Of a stretch of DNA of 64,000 nucleotides, positions 7,652 through 16,970 are shown in pieces. Every line of letters begins with the position of its first letter. The stretch's first letter is position 1. Position numbers and translations under genes: made by a program. Below the pieces are notes generated by a model. The model did not search any database and had not been told where the DNA came from. It worked only from the letters and a program-made list of their open reading frames with translations. Location: positions 56,297-120,296 of the forward strand of contig NZ_JAFJSY010000040.1 of assembly GCF_019857225.1 (NCBI RefSeq), read 5' to 3'. This stretch comes from Streptomyces plumbidurans (GTDB lineage Bacteria > Actinomycetota > Actinomycetes > Streptomycetales > Streptomycetaceae).

Positions 7652-8911
7652 TTACTTGTCTGTTGACTCCTGACCGGCTTCCTCGTCGGCGCCGGAATCG
7701 CTCTCGGCGACCTCCGAGTCGGCATTCTCCGCGACCTCCGCCGCCACCGCCGCCGAGGTCTCCGCGGACTCCGCGAGCACCTCGTCGGCGACCAGCTCGG
7801 CCGCCTCCTTGGCCACGGTCAGCAGCACCGTGTCCTGCGGGGCCTGGTCCTCGAAGTTCTCCGGGTGGTGGCAGGCGACCTGCTGGCCGGGCCTGAGCTC
7901 CACGAGCTTCGGCTCGGTCGTCTTGCAGATCTCCGTCGCCTTCCAGCACCGGGTGTGGAAGCGGCAGCCGCTCGGCGGGGAGATCGGCGAGGGCACGTCG
8001 CCCTTGAGCAGGATGCGCTCGCTCTTGGCGCTCTTGCGTCGCGGGTCCGGGATCGGCACCGCGGACATCAGGGCCTTGGTGTACGGGTGCATCGGCGCCC
8101 GGTACAGCGACTCCCGGTCGGCCAGCTCCACGATCTTGCCGAGGTACATCACCGCGATCCGGTCCGAGACGTGCCGGACGACGGAGAGGTCGTGCGCGAT
8201 GATCACGTACGTCAGACCCAGCTCCTGCTGGAGGTCGTCGAGCAGGTTGACGACCTGGGCCTGGATCGACACGTCCAGCGCGGAGACCGGCTCGTCCGCC
8301 ACGACCAGCTTCGGCTTCAGGGCGAGCGCACGGGCGATGCCGATGCGCTGGCGCTGGCCGCCGGAGAACTCGTGCGGATAGCGGTTGTAGTGCTCGGGGT
8401 TGAGACCGACCACCGACAGCAGCCGCTGCACCTCGTTCTTGATGCCGCCCTCGGGCGTGACGCCCTGGAGCCGGAAGGGAGCGCCGACGATCGTGCCGAT
8501 GGTGTGGCGCGGGTTCAGCGACGAGTACGGGTCCTGGAAGATCATCTGCACATCGCGGCGCAGCGGACGCATGCCCGCCACCCCGAGGTGCGTGATGTCC
8601 TTGCCCTCGAACTCGACCGTGCCGGCGGTCGGTTCCAGCAGCCGGGTGATCAGCCGACCCATCGTCGACTTGCCGCAGCCGGACTCGCCCACGACGCCGA
8701 GGGTCTCACCGGACCTGACCTCGAAGTCGATGCCGTCGACCGCGTGCACGGCGCCGACCTGCCGCTGCAGCAGGCCCTTCTTGATGGGGAAGTGCTTCTG
8801 GAGCCCGGTCACCTTCAGCAGGGTCTCGCCGGGGGCGGCGTCCTTGGTGAGGGTGGCACCTTCGCTCTTCGCGGGAGTGGTCACAACTGTGTCCTCGGCG
8901 TTCTCGCTCAC
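7652..8911 (-). CDS. Oligopeptide ABC importer ATPase (DppF/OppF type)
   Basis: A 419-residue ATPase with Walker A GESGCGKST, Q-loop, signature LSGGQ-class motif (FSGGQRQRIGIARAL), Walker B VADEP and the C-terminal oligopeptide-transporter domain with its Cys-rich loop (SGCRFHTRCWKATEIC). The last ~55 residues are an Ala/Glu/Ser-rich acidic tail that most homologues lack. It is the last gene of the five-gene operon and overlaps DppD by 4 bases (ATGA). It energises peptide uptake with the other ATPase. Confidence 0.95.
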   Translation of the reverse strand: MSENAEDTVVTTPAKSEGATLTKDAAPGETLLKVTGLQKHFPIKKGLLQRQVGAVHAVDGIDFEVRSGETLGVVGESGCGKSTMGRLITRLLEPTAGTVEFEGKDITHLGVAGMRPLRRDVQMIFQDPYSSLNPRHTIGTIVGAPFRLQGVTPEGGIKNEVQRLLSVVGLNPEHYNRYPHEFSGGQRQRIGIARALALKPKLVVADEPVSALDVSIQAQVVNLLDDLQQELGLTYVIIAHDLSVVRHVSDRIAVMYLGKIVELADRESLYRAPMHPYTKALMSAVPIPDPRRKSAKSERILLKGDVPSPISPPSGCRFHTRCWKATEICKTTEPKLVELRPGQQVACHHPENFEDQAPQDTVLLTVAKEAAELVADEVLAESAETSAAVAAEVAENADSEVAESDSGADEEAGQESTDK

Positions 8912-10005
8912 AGCTTCGGCGCAATCTCTTCGGTCCAGATCCGCTCCCGCTGCTCCTGCGTCATGTGGCAGGCGGCCCAGTGCTGGCTGCCCACCTCGGT
9001 CAGCTCGGGGCGGACCGTGCGGGTGAGGTTGTCCTTGGGGACGTCGGCGTAGGGGCAGCGCGGGTTGAAGGCGCAGCCGGACGGGACGTTGATCAGCGAG
9101 GGCGGGGAGCCCTTGACCGGGATCAGACGGTCCTGCTGCTCACGGTCCAGACGCGGCATCGAGCCGAGCAGGCCCCAGGTGTAGGGGTGGCGGGGCTCGT
9201 AGAACACCTTCTCCGCCGGACCGCGCTCGACACAGCGGCCGCCGTACATCACCAGGATGTCGTCGGCCAGCTCGGCGACGACGCCCAGGTCGTGGGTGAT
9301 GATGATGACCGCGGAGCCGAACTCCTTCTGCAGGTCGCGGATCAGGTCGAGGATCTGCGCCTGGACGGTCACGTCCAGGGCGGTCGTCGGCTCGTCCGCG
9401 ATGAGCAGCTCGGGGTTGTTGACCAGCGACATCGCGATCATCGCGCGCTGGCGCATACCGCCGGAGAACTCGTGCGCGTAGCTGTCCACGCGCTTGTCCG
9501 GCTGTGGGATGCCCACCCGGTCGAGCATCTCTATCGCGCGCCGCTTGGCGGTCTTCTTGTCCACGTTGTGGTGGATCCGGTACGCCTCCACGATCTGCTG
9601 ACCGATCGTGTAGTACGGGTGCAGCGCGGACAGCGGGTCCTGGAAGATCATCGACATCTGCCGGCCGCGCAGCTTGCGTACGTCGTCCGGGTTCGAGGTC
9701 AGCAGCTCGGTGCCGTCCAGCCAGATCTCGCCGGAGATCTGCGCCTTGCGCTTGCCGTACTGGCCGGCGGTGTGCAGGCCCATGATGCCGAGCGAGGTCA
9801 CCGACTTGCCGGAACCCGACTCGCCCACGATGCCGAGGGTCTTGCCCTTCTCCAGCTTGAAGGACAGCCCGTCAACGGACTTGACCAGTCCGTCGTCGGT
9901 CGGGAAGTGCACCTTGAGGTCGCGCACTTCCAGGAAGGCGGTCGGGGCCGGCGAGGCCGAGGTGGGCTCGCCCACGGCTGCTCCGGTCTTGCTGAGTTCG
10001 GTCAT
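8908..10005 (-). CDS. Oligopeptide ABC importer ATPase (DppD/OppD type)
   Basis: A 365-residue ATPase with Walker A GESGSGKS, signature FSGGMRQRAMIAMSL, Walker B IADEPTTALD and the oligopeptide C-terminal domain with SGCAFNPRCPYA. The spaced cysteines of this domain bind an Fe-S cluster in some homologues. It overlaps DppB by 4 bases upstream and DppF by 4 bases downstream, so the three are translationally coupled. An N-terminal Ala/Pro-rich stretch of about 25 residues precedes the ABC domain. Confidence 0.95.
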   Translation of the reverse strand: MTELSKTGAAVGEPTSASPAPTAFLEVRDLKVHFPTDDGLVKSVDGLSFKLEKGKTLGIVGESGSGKSVTSLGIMGLHTAGQYGKRKAQISGEIWLDGTELLTSNPDDVRKLRGRQMSMIFQDPLSALHPYYTIGQQIVEAYRIHHNVDKKTAKRRAIEMLDRVGIPQPDKRVDSYAHEFSGGMRQRAMIAMSLVNNPELLIADEPTTALDVTVQAQILDLIRDLQKEFGSAVIIITHDLGVVAELADDILVMYGGRCVERGPAEKVFYEPRHPYTWGLLGSMPRLDREQQDRLIPVKGSPPSLINVPSGCAFNPRCPYADVPKDNLTRTVRPELTEVGSQHWAACHMTQEQRERIWTEEIAPKL

Positions 10006-11000
10006 GCGAGCCTCACTCGGGGGTCGATCACGGCGTACAGGACGTCCACCACGAGGTTGGCGATGAGTACCGCGAGGGAGGTGATCAGGGTGACGCCCAG
10101 GATGATGGGCAAGTCCTGGTTCTTGATGCCGTTCAGCACGGCCTGGCCGAGGCCCGGCAGGCTGAACGTCGTCTCGGTCAGGATCGCGCCGCCGATGAGG
10201 GCGCCGAGGTCCATGCCGAGCATGGTGAGGATGGGCGTGAGCGTCGAGCGCATGGCGTGCTTGCGGATGACGACCTGTTCCTTCAGGCCCTTCGCGCGTG
10301 CCGTGCGGATGTAGTCCTCACCCAGGATCTCCAGCATGGTGGCGCGGGTGATCCGGGCGTACATCGCCGCATAGAGGAACGCGAGTGTGACCCACGGCAG
10401 GATCATGCCGCCCAGCCAGCCGGTGAAACTGTCGCCGATCGGCACGTACTGCCCGTCGATCCAGCCCAGCCCGTAGGAGAAGATCGCGAGCGAGAGCAGA
10501 CCGGTGAAGTAGATGGGCAGCGAGACACCGCTGAGGGCGACGACCATGGCGCTGCGGTCCCAGAGGCTGCCCCGCTTGAGTGCGGAGAGCACACCGGCGG
10601 AGACGCCGAAGATCAGCCACAGCACGGCGGCACCGAGCGCCAGACCCAGGGTCACCGGGAAGCGGTCGGTCAGCACCGGCCAGACGGCCTGCTCACTGCG
10701 GAAGGAGTAGCCGAAGCACGGCGCGGCGCAGTGGGTGACATCGCCGCCGGCCGCGTAGGTGCGACCCGCGAAGATGCCTTTGAAGAAGTGCCAGACCTGG
10801 ACGAAGATCGGGTCACCCAGACCCAGCTTCACCCGGACCGCTTCCACCGCCGCGGGATCCGCCTGCTTGCCCACGAAGCTCGTGGCGATGTCCACGCCCG
10901 CCCACTTGGGGACGAGGAAGAAGATGCAGAAGACCACCAGGATGATGACCACCAGCATCACTGCGGCGGCGAACAGCCGCCTGATGAGGTAAGCGAGCAC
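10002..11000 (-). CDS. Oligopeptide ABC importer permease (DppB/OppB type)
   Basis: A 332-residue inner-membrane permease. It begins with the typical MLAYLIRRLFAAAVMLVVIILVVF segment (given in part) and has five further segments plus the EAA loop RTARAKGLKEQVVIRKHAMR. It pairs with the DppC permease at 12981-13988 to form the channel. The cytoplasmic/periplasmic loop near residue 90 holds two cysteines (HCAAPCFGY). It follows the binding-protein gene after 110 bases that contain a GC-rich hairpin and overlaps the next ATPase gene by 4 bases. Confidence 0.95.
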   Translation of the reverse strand: MLAYLIRRLFAAAVMLVVIILVVFCIFFLVPKWAGVDIATSFVGKQADPAAVEAVRVKLGLGDPIFVQVWHFFKGIFAGRTYAAGGDVTHCAAPCFGYSFRSEQAVWPVLTDRFPVTLGLALGAAVLWLIFGVSAGVLSALKRGSLWDRSAMVVALSGVSLPIYFTGLLSLAIFSYGLGWIDGQYVPIGDSFTGWLGGMILPWVTLAFLYAAMYARITRATMLEILGEDYIRTARAKGLKEQVVIRKHAMRSTLTPILTMLGMDLGALIGGAILTETTFSLPGLGQAVLNGIKNQDLPIILGVTLITSLAVLIANLVVDVLYAVIDPRVRLA

Positions 11001-11006
11001 AGCTTA

Positions 11007-11030
11007 CGGCCCGCCGCGGACCGCGGGCCG
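11007..11030 (-). terminator. GC-rich hairpin between binding protein and permease genes
   Basis: CGGCCCGC (11007-11014) and GCGGGCCG (11023-11030) form an 8-bp stem with an 8-base loop in the gap after the binding-protein gene. No T run follows. In importer operons such a hairpin often stabilises or partly terminates the message so that the binding protein is made in excess over the permease; that role is inferred. Confidence 0.4.
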
Positions 11031-11110
11031 CCGGATTGTGTCCGGTGGCCCGCGGTCACGCCGCGCCGGCCTTCACCTGCCTTTCGTGCCGTACGGCTGG
11101 TGTGCCGGGA

Positions 11111-12910
11111 CTACTTCTTCGGGTTCTTCAGGCCGAGGTTGACGAAGTCGTAGTAACCGCTGTACGCATCCGTCGTGTAGATGTTGGCCACGTTCGAGCC
11201 GCGGAAGTTCAGCAGCCGCTCGAAGGTGAAGGGCAGGTAGTACGCGCCCTCGCTCACCTTGTGGTTGATCTCCTTGGCGATGTCGGTCTTCTTCGCCTGG
11301 TCCGTCGCCTTGGTGGCGTTGTACTGGTCGAACAGGCCGTCGATCGACTTGTCCTTGATCATGGCGAAGTTGTTGTTACCGCTCTGGAGGATGTACTTGC
11401 TGCTCCACAGCGGGATGCCGTAGCCCTGGACGCTCGGGAAGTCCGGACCCCAGCCCATGATGATGATGCCGAGCTTCTTCTTCTCGACGTTGGCCGGGGC
11501 ACCGATGATGCCGGCGCTCTGCGAACCGTCGTACTGGTAGATGTCGGCGTTGATGCCGACCTTCTTCAGCGCGGCCTGCAGGGACGTGGCCGTGGCCACC
11601 TCCTGCTGCTTGTTGTTGCGGACGGCGATCGTGGTCTTGAAGCCGTTCGGCTGACCGCAGGCCTTGAGCTCCTGCTTGGCCAGGGTGGCGTTGCCGTTCT
11701 TGTTCGCACCGGCGATCTTGTACGGGTCGTACTTCTGACCCTCGGAACCCGGCACCGACGGCGGGAGCATGTTGGTGCCGATGAGGCCACCGGCGATCGG
11801 GCCACCGCGCGCGGTCTGCAGCGAGACGTGGTCGGCTGCGTAGATCACGGCCTTGCGGCAGTGGATGTTGTCGAACGGCTTGACCGTCTGCGGGAAGACC
11901 GCGTAGCGGATGAAGCCGGAGACCGGGTTGTCCAGGTTGGCCTTGTGCTGCTTCAGGGCGATGGTGCGGCCCTGCGGGCCAAGACCCGTCTGGCTGGCGT
12001 CGATGTCGTAGTCGCCGTTGATCAGACGCTGGTCGGAGTCGCTCTGGTTCGAGGAGATCGCGAGCGAGATGGTGTCCGGGTAGGCCTTGCGGACCGGGTC
12101 CGAGGAGGCCTTCCAGTTGGTGTTGCGCACCAGCACCAGCTTCTTGCCCGGGCTGTACGACTGGAACTTGTACGGACCCGAGGAGAACGGGTGCAGGCCG
12201 TACTTGGACTTGGTGTCCTTGTCCTGGCGGACCGGCGAGGCCGAGGTCATGGCCAGCACCTGCTTGAAGTCCGAGTTGGCCGTCGGCAGGTGGAAGACGA
12301 TGGTCTTGGCGTCGGGCGTGTCGATCGCCTTCAGGCCGAGGTGGTCCTTCGACTTGTCCTTGTACGGGCCCTTGTACGTGCCCTTGGGGTCGAGCATCTG
12401 CTGCAGGTAGACCGGACCGCCGGACAGCACGTCCTGCGCCCAGGAGCGCTCGATGCCGTACTTGATGTCCTGGGAGGTGATCGGCTTGCCGTCCTCCCAC
12501 GTGATGCCGTCACGCAGCTTGAACGTGTAGGTCTTGCCGTCGGCCGAGACCTGGCCCGCGTCCGTGGCGAGGTCGGGCGTGACCTCGGCACCCTTCGCGC
12601 CCGGCTCGGTCTTGTAGGTGAGCAGCTGACGGCTGTAGTAGCGCGAGAAGTCCCACATGAAGCCGTAGTAACCACGCGTGGTGTCCCACGAGTCGGCATC
12701 CTGGGTGGTGACGAACTTCAGCTCGCCGCCCTTCTTGACCTCCGAGGCCTGGGCGACCTTGTTGTTCGCCGCGTCGAAGCCGGGTGCACCGCTCTTCGAA
12801 CCGCCATTGTCGTTGCTGCCGCCGCACGCCGCCGTGGTCAGCAGCGCAGCGACCCCGACAGCAGCGGCCAATGCCTGCTTACGCCGCCCTGAGGTGCGTT
12901 GGGTAGTCAC
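11111..12910 (-). CDS. Peptide-binding lipoprotein of the ABC importer (SBP_bac_5)
   Basis: A 599-residue solute-binding lipoprotein. GTG 12910 follows GGAGG by 10 bases and gives a basic n-region (TTQRTSGRRKQ), a hydrophobic core and the lipobox LTTAAC; the longer upstream frame is non-coding by this criterion. The mature part fits the DppA/OppA family, including the GGELKFVTTQDADSWD start and the long Asp/Lys-rich lobes. It should be tethered outside the membrane and deliver oligopeptides to the permeases. It is the second gene of the operon, and its family position matches the S. coelicolor SCO5477 lipoprotein as I recall. Confidence 0.93.
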   Translation of the reverse strand: MTTQRTSGRRKQALAAAVGVAALLTTAACGGSNDNGGSKSGAPGFDAANNKVAQASEVKKGGELKFVTTQDADSWDTTRGYYGFMWDFSRYYSRQLLTYKTEPGAKGAEVTPDLATDAGQVSADGKTYTFKLRDGITWEDGKPITSQDIKYGIERSWAQDVLSGGPVYLQQMLDPKGTYKGPYKDKSKDHLGLKAIDTPDAKTIVFHLPTANSDFKQVLAMTSASPVRQDKDTKSKYGLHPFSSGPYKFQSYSPGKKLVLVRNTNWKASSDPVRKAYPDTISLAISSNQSDSDQRLINGDYDIDASQTGLGPQGRTIALKQHKANLDNPVSGFIRYAVFPQTVKPFDNIHCRKAVIYAADHVSLQTARGGPIAGGLIGTNMLPPSVPGSEGQKYDPYKIAGANKNGNATLAKQELKACGQPNGFKTTIAVRNNKQQEVATATSLQAALKKVGINADIYQYDGSQSAGIIGAPANVEKKKLGIIIMGWGPDFPSVQGYGIPLWSSKYILQSGNNNFAMIKDKSIDGLFDQYNATKATDQAKKTDIAKEINHKVSEGAYYLPFTFERLLNFRGSNVANIYTTDAYSGYYDFVNLGLKNPKK

Positions 12911-12980
12911 GATCTCGGATCCTCCGGTGTTGATGAGAGACCCCGTGGTTGTACTCACGGGACGCTGGGGGTACGGCAGT

Positions 12981-13988
12981 TCAGCGGGAACCCTTGGGGT
13001 CGAGCGCGTCCCGCACGCCGTCGCCGAAGAGGTTGAAGGCGAGCACGGTGATGAAGATCGCCACACCCGGGACCACCATGAACATGGGGTCCGAGTCGTA
13101 GTAGTCGATCGCCGTCGAGAGCATCTGCCCCCAGGACGAGGTGGGCGGCTTGACGCCCACGCCCAGGAAGCTGAGTGCCGCCTCGGTGAGGATGTTGGTC
13201 GGGATCATCATCGTCGTGTAGACGATGATGGGCGCGACCAGGTTGGGCAGCAGCTCCTTGAAGAGGATGTAGAACCGCCCGCCGCCCAGGGACCGGGCAG
13301 CCTCGACGTATTCGCGTTCGCGCAGTGAGAGCGTCTGACCGCGCACCACCCGCCCGATGTAGGGCCAGCCGAAGAAGCCGATGACCAGGATCATCACGAA
13401 CACGCGCACGCTCGATCCGGTCAGACCGAGCATCTCGTTCGGCATGACGGAGACCAGGGCGATGATGAAGAGCAGCTGCGGGAAGGCGAGCAGGCCGTCC
13501 ATGACGCGGCTGATGACCGAGTCGACCCAGCCGCCGAAGAAGCCGGCCAGGATGCCCAGGACCGTGCCGATCACGACGGCGACGATCGCGGACAGGAAGC
13601 CGACCAGGAGCGAGATCCGGGCGCCGTAGAGGATGCGCGCGAAGATGTCGCGGCCGTTGACCGGCTCCACGCCCAGCAGGTGGTCCCCGCTGATGCCCCC
13701 CAGGGACCCCTTGGGCGTGCCGAACAGCGGGTCGATCAGGCCCTCGTGGTACGCGTCGGGGTCCTGCCCGACGAGGTTCGCGAGCAGCGGGGCGAACACG
13801 GCGATCAGGATGAGTGCGATCACGACGACGCCGCCCGTGAGCGCGAGCTTGTCGCGCTTGAGCCGCTCCCAGGCGATCCGGCCCAGGGAGCGCCCTTGAA
13901 CGGCCTTTTCCCCGGCGGTGGCGACCGCCGCTTCTTCGACCGCGCTCGGGGCCGCTTCCGCGGTCGGCTCGTGCAATGGTGCCGTCAT
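12981..13988 (-). CDS. Oligopeptide ABC importer permease (DppC/OppC type)
   Basis: A 335-residue permease and the first gene of the operon. ATG 13988 gives a cytoplasmic N-terminal tail of about 45 Ala/Glu-rich residues followed by RLKRDKLALTGGVVVIALILI, the OppC_N segment. The EAA loop EYVEAARSLGGGRFYILFKELLPN and the final LNLFGDGVRDALDPK are family signatures. A start at 14030 would add 14 residues but lacks a better ribosome site. It is followed by the binding-protein gene after 70 bases. Confidence 0.93.
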   Translation of the reverse strand: MTAPLHEPTAEAAPSAVEEAAVATAGEKAVQGRSLGRIAWERLKRDKLALTGGVVVIALILIAVFAPLLANLVGQDPDAYHEGLIDPLFGTPKGSLGGISGDHLLGVEPVNGRDIFARILYGARISLLVGFLSAIVAVVIGTVLGILAGFFGGWVDSVISRVMDGLLAFPQLLFIIALVSVMPNEMLGLTGSSVRVFVMILVIGFFGWPYIGRVVRGQTLSLREREYVEAARSLGGGRFYILFKELLPNLVAPIIVYTTMMIPTNILTEAALSFLGVGVKPPTSSWGQMLSTAIDYYDSDPMFMVVPGVAIFITVLAFNLFGDGVRDALDPKGSR

Positions 13989-14321
13989 CTTGGCAGGGAC
14001 CCCTCTCAACCGGCGGTAGCCGGCCCGCACTTGCCGCTGTAGCGGCGTGATCAGTCCGTCGTACTTCGGGGGCGAACCCCCACAGCGGGAGTCTTAAACC
14101 CCCCTGGAGCGGGAGTCTTCAACGCTTTGGCGATCTGTTGCCAGACTTGGCGGTGAAAGGATGCGTAAACGTGATGCGGGCTGGTGGGTTCCGTTATCCG
14201 GACAGCAGGTTACGGCGGTCGGACGCTGGACATTTCGGACATAAACGAGCACAGGCGTACTTTCTGGCGCTATCTACGCGCGGAGATCAGCTTCCCGTCC
14301 GGAACGGATCAACGCTCCGTC
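13989..14321. promoter_or_regulatory. Leader and promoter region of the peptide importer operon
   Basis: This 333-base gap lies upstream of the importer operon (minus strand) and downstream of the SseB-like gene. It has two 14-15 base direct repeats, AGCGGGAGTCTTAA (14084-14097) and AGCGGGAGTCTTCAA (14108-14122), 24 bases apart. A hairpin with five G:C pairs (14068-14072 with 14077-14081) has a TTCG loop on the minus strand. The rest is comparatively A/T-rich (14150-14270), as expected for a promoter. No gene is seen. The repeats could bind a regulator; no known box is recognised. Confidence 0.5.
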
Positions 14322-15119
14322 TCAGTATCCGCCATGCACCGGTGGGTAGCCGTACCCGCCCGCCGGAGCCTGGGCCGGAGCCGCCGCGTGAGCCTCGCGG
14401 TCGTAGAACGGGCGGGCGTTGGCACGCATCCAGAGCGCCACCGGATCGTACTCGTCGGACATCGCCACCGTTGACACGGGCAGCCCGTCCGGGACGGCCC
14501 CGACGGACTGCTGCATCATCGCGCGCACCGAGTCCACCGCGGGCGGGCTGGTGTCGTACACGTCCAGACCGATGGCGAGATACGGCGCCCCGAGGGCCGG
14601 CTGCACCCAGGCGCGGCGCAGCGAGCGGACGGACGGGGTGCGATGGGCGTTCTGCGCGAGCAGGGCGTAGAACTGCGGGATCTCGATGGCCGGTTCCGAC
14701 AGCCGCAGCGGACCCGCGGCCTGGCGCTCCAGGCCGGTGGCGATCCGGCGCAGATCCAGCCAGGGGATGCCCACCCCGCCGCCCGGCGCATGCGGGTTGA
14801 GCCAGAGGCCGAAATGGTCGGGGTAGAGGGTGCGGGCCACGTCGAGGCCGTCGACCACCTCGTACGACCGGTTCCAGCCGCTGGCCGAGAGCTCCTGGGC
14901 GGAGGTGACGCACGGGGCGTAGCCGTAGCCGCCGACCTCCATGTTCCCGTACTGGGCGTCCGGGGAGCCGGCCTGACCGTGCCACAGGAGCATCCAGATC
15001 TGGCCGGAGCCGGGGGTCGCGAGTGCGCGGAGGAGTGCCTCGTAGGCGTCGTAGCGCCCCGGCGTCACCTGGCGCAGCATCTGCTCGACCTGCCCGGTCG
15101 TGGTGCCGCTGGCGCTCAC
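14322..15119 (-). CDS. SseB-like protein (enhanced serine sensitivity family), first copy
   Basis: A 265-residue cytosolic protein from a GTG start (15119) with GAAGGGG upstream. The C-terminal third (about 150-245) matches the SseB C-terminal domain: RSLRRAWVQPALGAPYLAIGLDVYD and DPVALWMRANARPFYDRE. A Gly/Tyr/Pro-rich tail (GGYGYPPVHGGY) ends it. SseB was named because it raises serine sensitivity in E. coli; the biochemical function is unknown. The next gene is a second SseB-like protein with the same WMR...RPFY motif, and both lie upstream of the glycine/serine genes, which fits a link to serine metabolism. Confidence 0.75.
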   Translation of the reverse strand: MSASGTTTGQVEQMLRQVTPGRYDAYEALLRALATPGSGQIWMLLWHGQAGSPDAQYGNMEVGGYGYAPCVTSAQELSASGWNRSYEVVDGLDVARTLYPDHFGLWLNPHAPGGGVGIPWLDLRRIATGLERQAAGPLRLSEPAIEIPQFYALLAQNAHRTPSVRSLRRAWVQPALGAPYLAIGLDVYDTSPPAVDSVRAMMQQSVGAVPDGLPVSTVAMSDEYDPVALWMRANARPFYDREAHAAAPAQAPAGGYGYPPVHGGY

Positions 15120-15212
15120 GTGTACCGCCCCTTCTGGTGGTTGCCCCGCATATGGAAACAGCTTAAGCGCCGAGCGGCCCGGGACCCGTTCGGTCGGCCG
15201 GCGCTCGTGCGG

Positions 15213-16007
15213 TCAGATGTGGTCCCTCGTATAGAAAGGGCGCACCTGCTCGCGCATCCAGTTCGCGACCGGGTCGTCCGTGACGTCCAGCAGGACGAGA
15301 TTGACCGGCCATGCGGTCGGGACCCGGGTCACCGCCCGCTCCAGCGCCTGCAGGGGAAGCGCCCTCAGATCGCCGTCCAGGTGGCTGAGTTCGACCCCCA
15401 CGAACATCACCGGTTCGGCCGTCTCGACGGCGGCCAGACAGCGGCGGGCGGTGACGACCACTCCGGTCGCGGCGAACTCGGCGGACGCGGCGGCCAGGAA
15501 GTCGACCGGGTCGACCTGCCAGTCCGGTTCGAAGAGGCGGACGCGGCCGCCGGAGGCCGGGCCGTCCAGCGGGGTGCGGCCCATCCGGCACAGCTCGGCG
15601 ACGGCGGCCGGCGGGAGGGGGACGCCGATCACGCCGTCGGGGTTGACCGCGATGCCGACCTGCGGCGGCAGCCCGCGGGCGAACTCGACGGCCGGCGCGA
15701 TCGTGAACGACATATGGGCGCCGACGACATGACGGAACTGCTCCTCGGAGCTGAAGACCGGGACGTAGGCCTGGCCCTCGATCTCCAGCGTGGGCAGGTC
15801 CAGCGGGCCGCTGTGCGGGCCTCCGCCGCCGGGCAGCGGTACCCAGACGAAGCTGCGCCCGAGCACCTCGAGGATGCGGCCGCCCGCGGAGGGTATGCCG
15901 AACGAGGCCGAGAGCACCTCCTCCAGCTCGTTGCCGGGCCATCCGCCGTGCGGATGGGGGTGCGCCTGCATGGGAAAGTCCGCGGGAAGATCCGCTGGGA
16001 AGTCCAT
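15213..16007 (-). CDS. SseB-like protein, second copy with SseB N-terminal domain
   Basis: A 264-residue protein with an acidic, Pro/His-rich start and an SseB N-terminal domain (about 25-130: GRSFVWVPLPGGG, AYVPVFSSEEQFRHVVG). The C-terminal half (about 160-264) repeats the SseB C-domain, ending DDPVANWMREQVRPFYTRD. That motif matches WMRANARPFYDRE in its neighbour, so the two are probably an old duplication. ATG 16007 was used; an ATG at 15971 is possible. No signal peptide or membrane segment is present. Confidence 0.8.
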   Translation of the reverse strand: MDFPADLPADFPMQAHPHPHGGWPGNELEEVLSASFGIPSAGGRILEVLGRSFVWVPLPGGGGPHSGPLDLPTLEIEGQAYVPVFSSEEQFRHVVGAHMSFTIAPAVEFARGLPPQVGIAVNPDGVIGVPLPPAAVAELCRMGRTPLDGPASGGRVRLFEPDWQVDPVDFLAAASAEFAATGVVVTARRCLAAVETAEPVMFVGVELSHLDGDLRALPLQALERAVTRVPTAWPVNLVLLDVTDDPVANWMREQVRPFYTRDHI

Positions 16008-16106
16008 CTGTGTCCGACCGCCTGCTGAGAACCACTGCTGCTGAGAGCCAGTGCCTGAGAACGACTGCTGAGGCTGGAAAGGCTAGCGGGTGCAAGGACA
16101 AAGGGG

Positions 16107-16775
16107 TCAGCCCGTGAAGGCGATGCTGCGCAGGACGTCGGCCGCGTCCCGGTCCAGGAGGACCGCCGAGGCGGTGCCCTCGGGCAGGTCGCCCCGCTCC
16201 ACCGAGCGGATCAGCCGCGCCGCCGCCCGGCGGTGGCGCAGGAACGCGTAGCGCGAGACACCGCGGCCGCGCTCGCGCTGGCCGGCCAGGGCCGCGTCCG
16301 GCGCGACGTCGAGCAGCAGCAGATGCAGGGTGCCGCCGCGGCGGCGGGCTTCGCGAGCCAGCCAGCCGCGCACCCAGGACTGCGTACCGCAGTCGTGCAC
16401 GACGACGCCGCGGTCGCCGCGCAGTGCGCGGCGCAGCCCGGCGTAGTGCGCGAGGCGGACCAGGGGCCGGTAGAGCGCGTACGGCACGAAGCGGGGAACG
16501 CGCGCCTCCCAGCGGTCGCGGGTGTCCTGGGAGTCGATGCGCTCTCCCCGCACCGCGCGCTCCATCAGCGTGGACTTGCCGCTGCCCGGCAGGCCGGTGA
16601 TCACCACCAGGTCACGGGGGCCGAACAGCAAGGCGTGCGGGCTGCGTCCCGCGCGCTCGCGCAGGTCGCGGACGACCCGTGCCGGGCGGGTGCCGCGCCT
16701 CTCCCGGGCGGGTGCCGCGGACTGCTCGGGCAGCGCGAGCGCCGAGCTCGTGGCGTACGCGGTGGTCCTGTTCAC
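16107..16775 (-). CDS. P-loop AAA/zeta-like ATPase or kinase
   Basis: A 222-residue protein. GTG 16775 with GGGGAGG 9 bases upstream is chosen over the long upstream frame. A Walker A motif GLPGSGKST lies at about residues 60-68, followed by a single-domain P-loop fold with DCGTQSWVRGWLAREARRRGG and a LLLLDVAP strand. This resembles small AAA_33-type kinases (zeta-toxin or polynucleotide-kinase-like), but no substrate is evident. It diverges from gcvT across the glycine riboswitch and is probably expressed from its own promoter. Confidence 0.75.
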   Translation of the reverse strand: MNRTTAYATSSALALPEQSAAPARERRGTRPARVVRDLRERAGRSPHALLFGPRDLVVITGLPGSGKSTLMERAVRGERIDSQDTRDRWEARVPRFVPYALYRPLVRLAHYAGLRRALRGDRGVVVHDCGTQSWVRGWLAREARRRGGTLHLLLLDVAPDAALAGQRERGRGVSRYAFLRHRRAAARLIRSVERGDLPEGTASAVLLDRDAADVLRSIAFTG

Positions 16776-16970
16776 CGTGATCGTCCTCCCCTGGGGCCCG
16801 GTACGGATCCCGTGCCCTTCGAGTGTAAAGAGAAGGTAATGCGCGGGTCTCGTGTTTTGGTGATCGCCCTGCCACAAGCCCGTCACAAAGGCGGGGGAGG
16901 CCGCGGCCCTGCCACGCACGGACGAGGCGTGCAATGATGTGCGCGCCAACTGCATACCGGCCGCTTGAAT

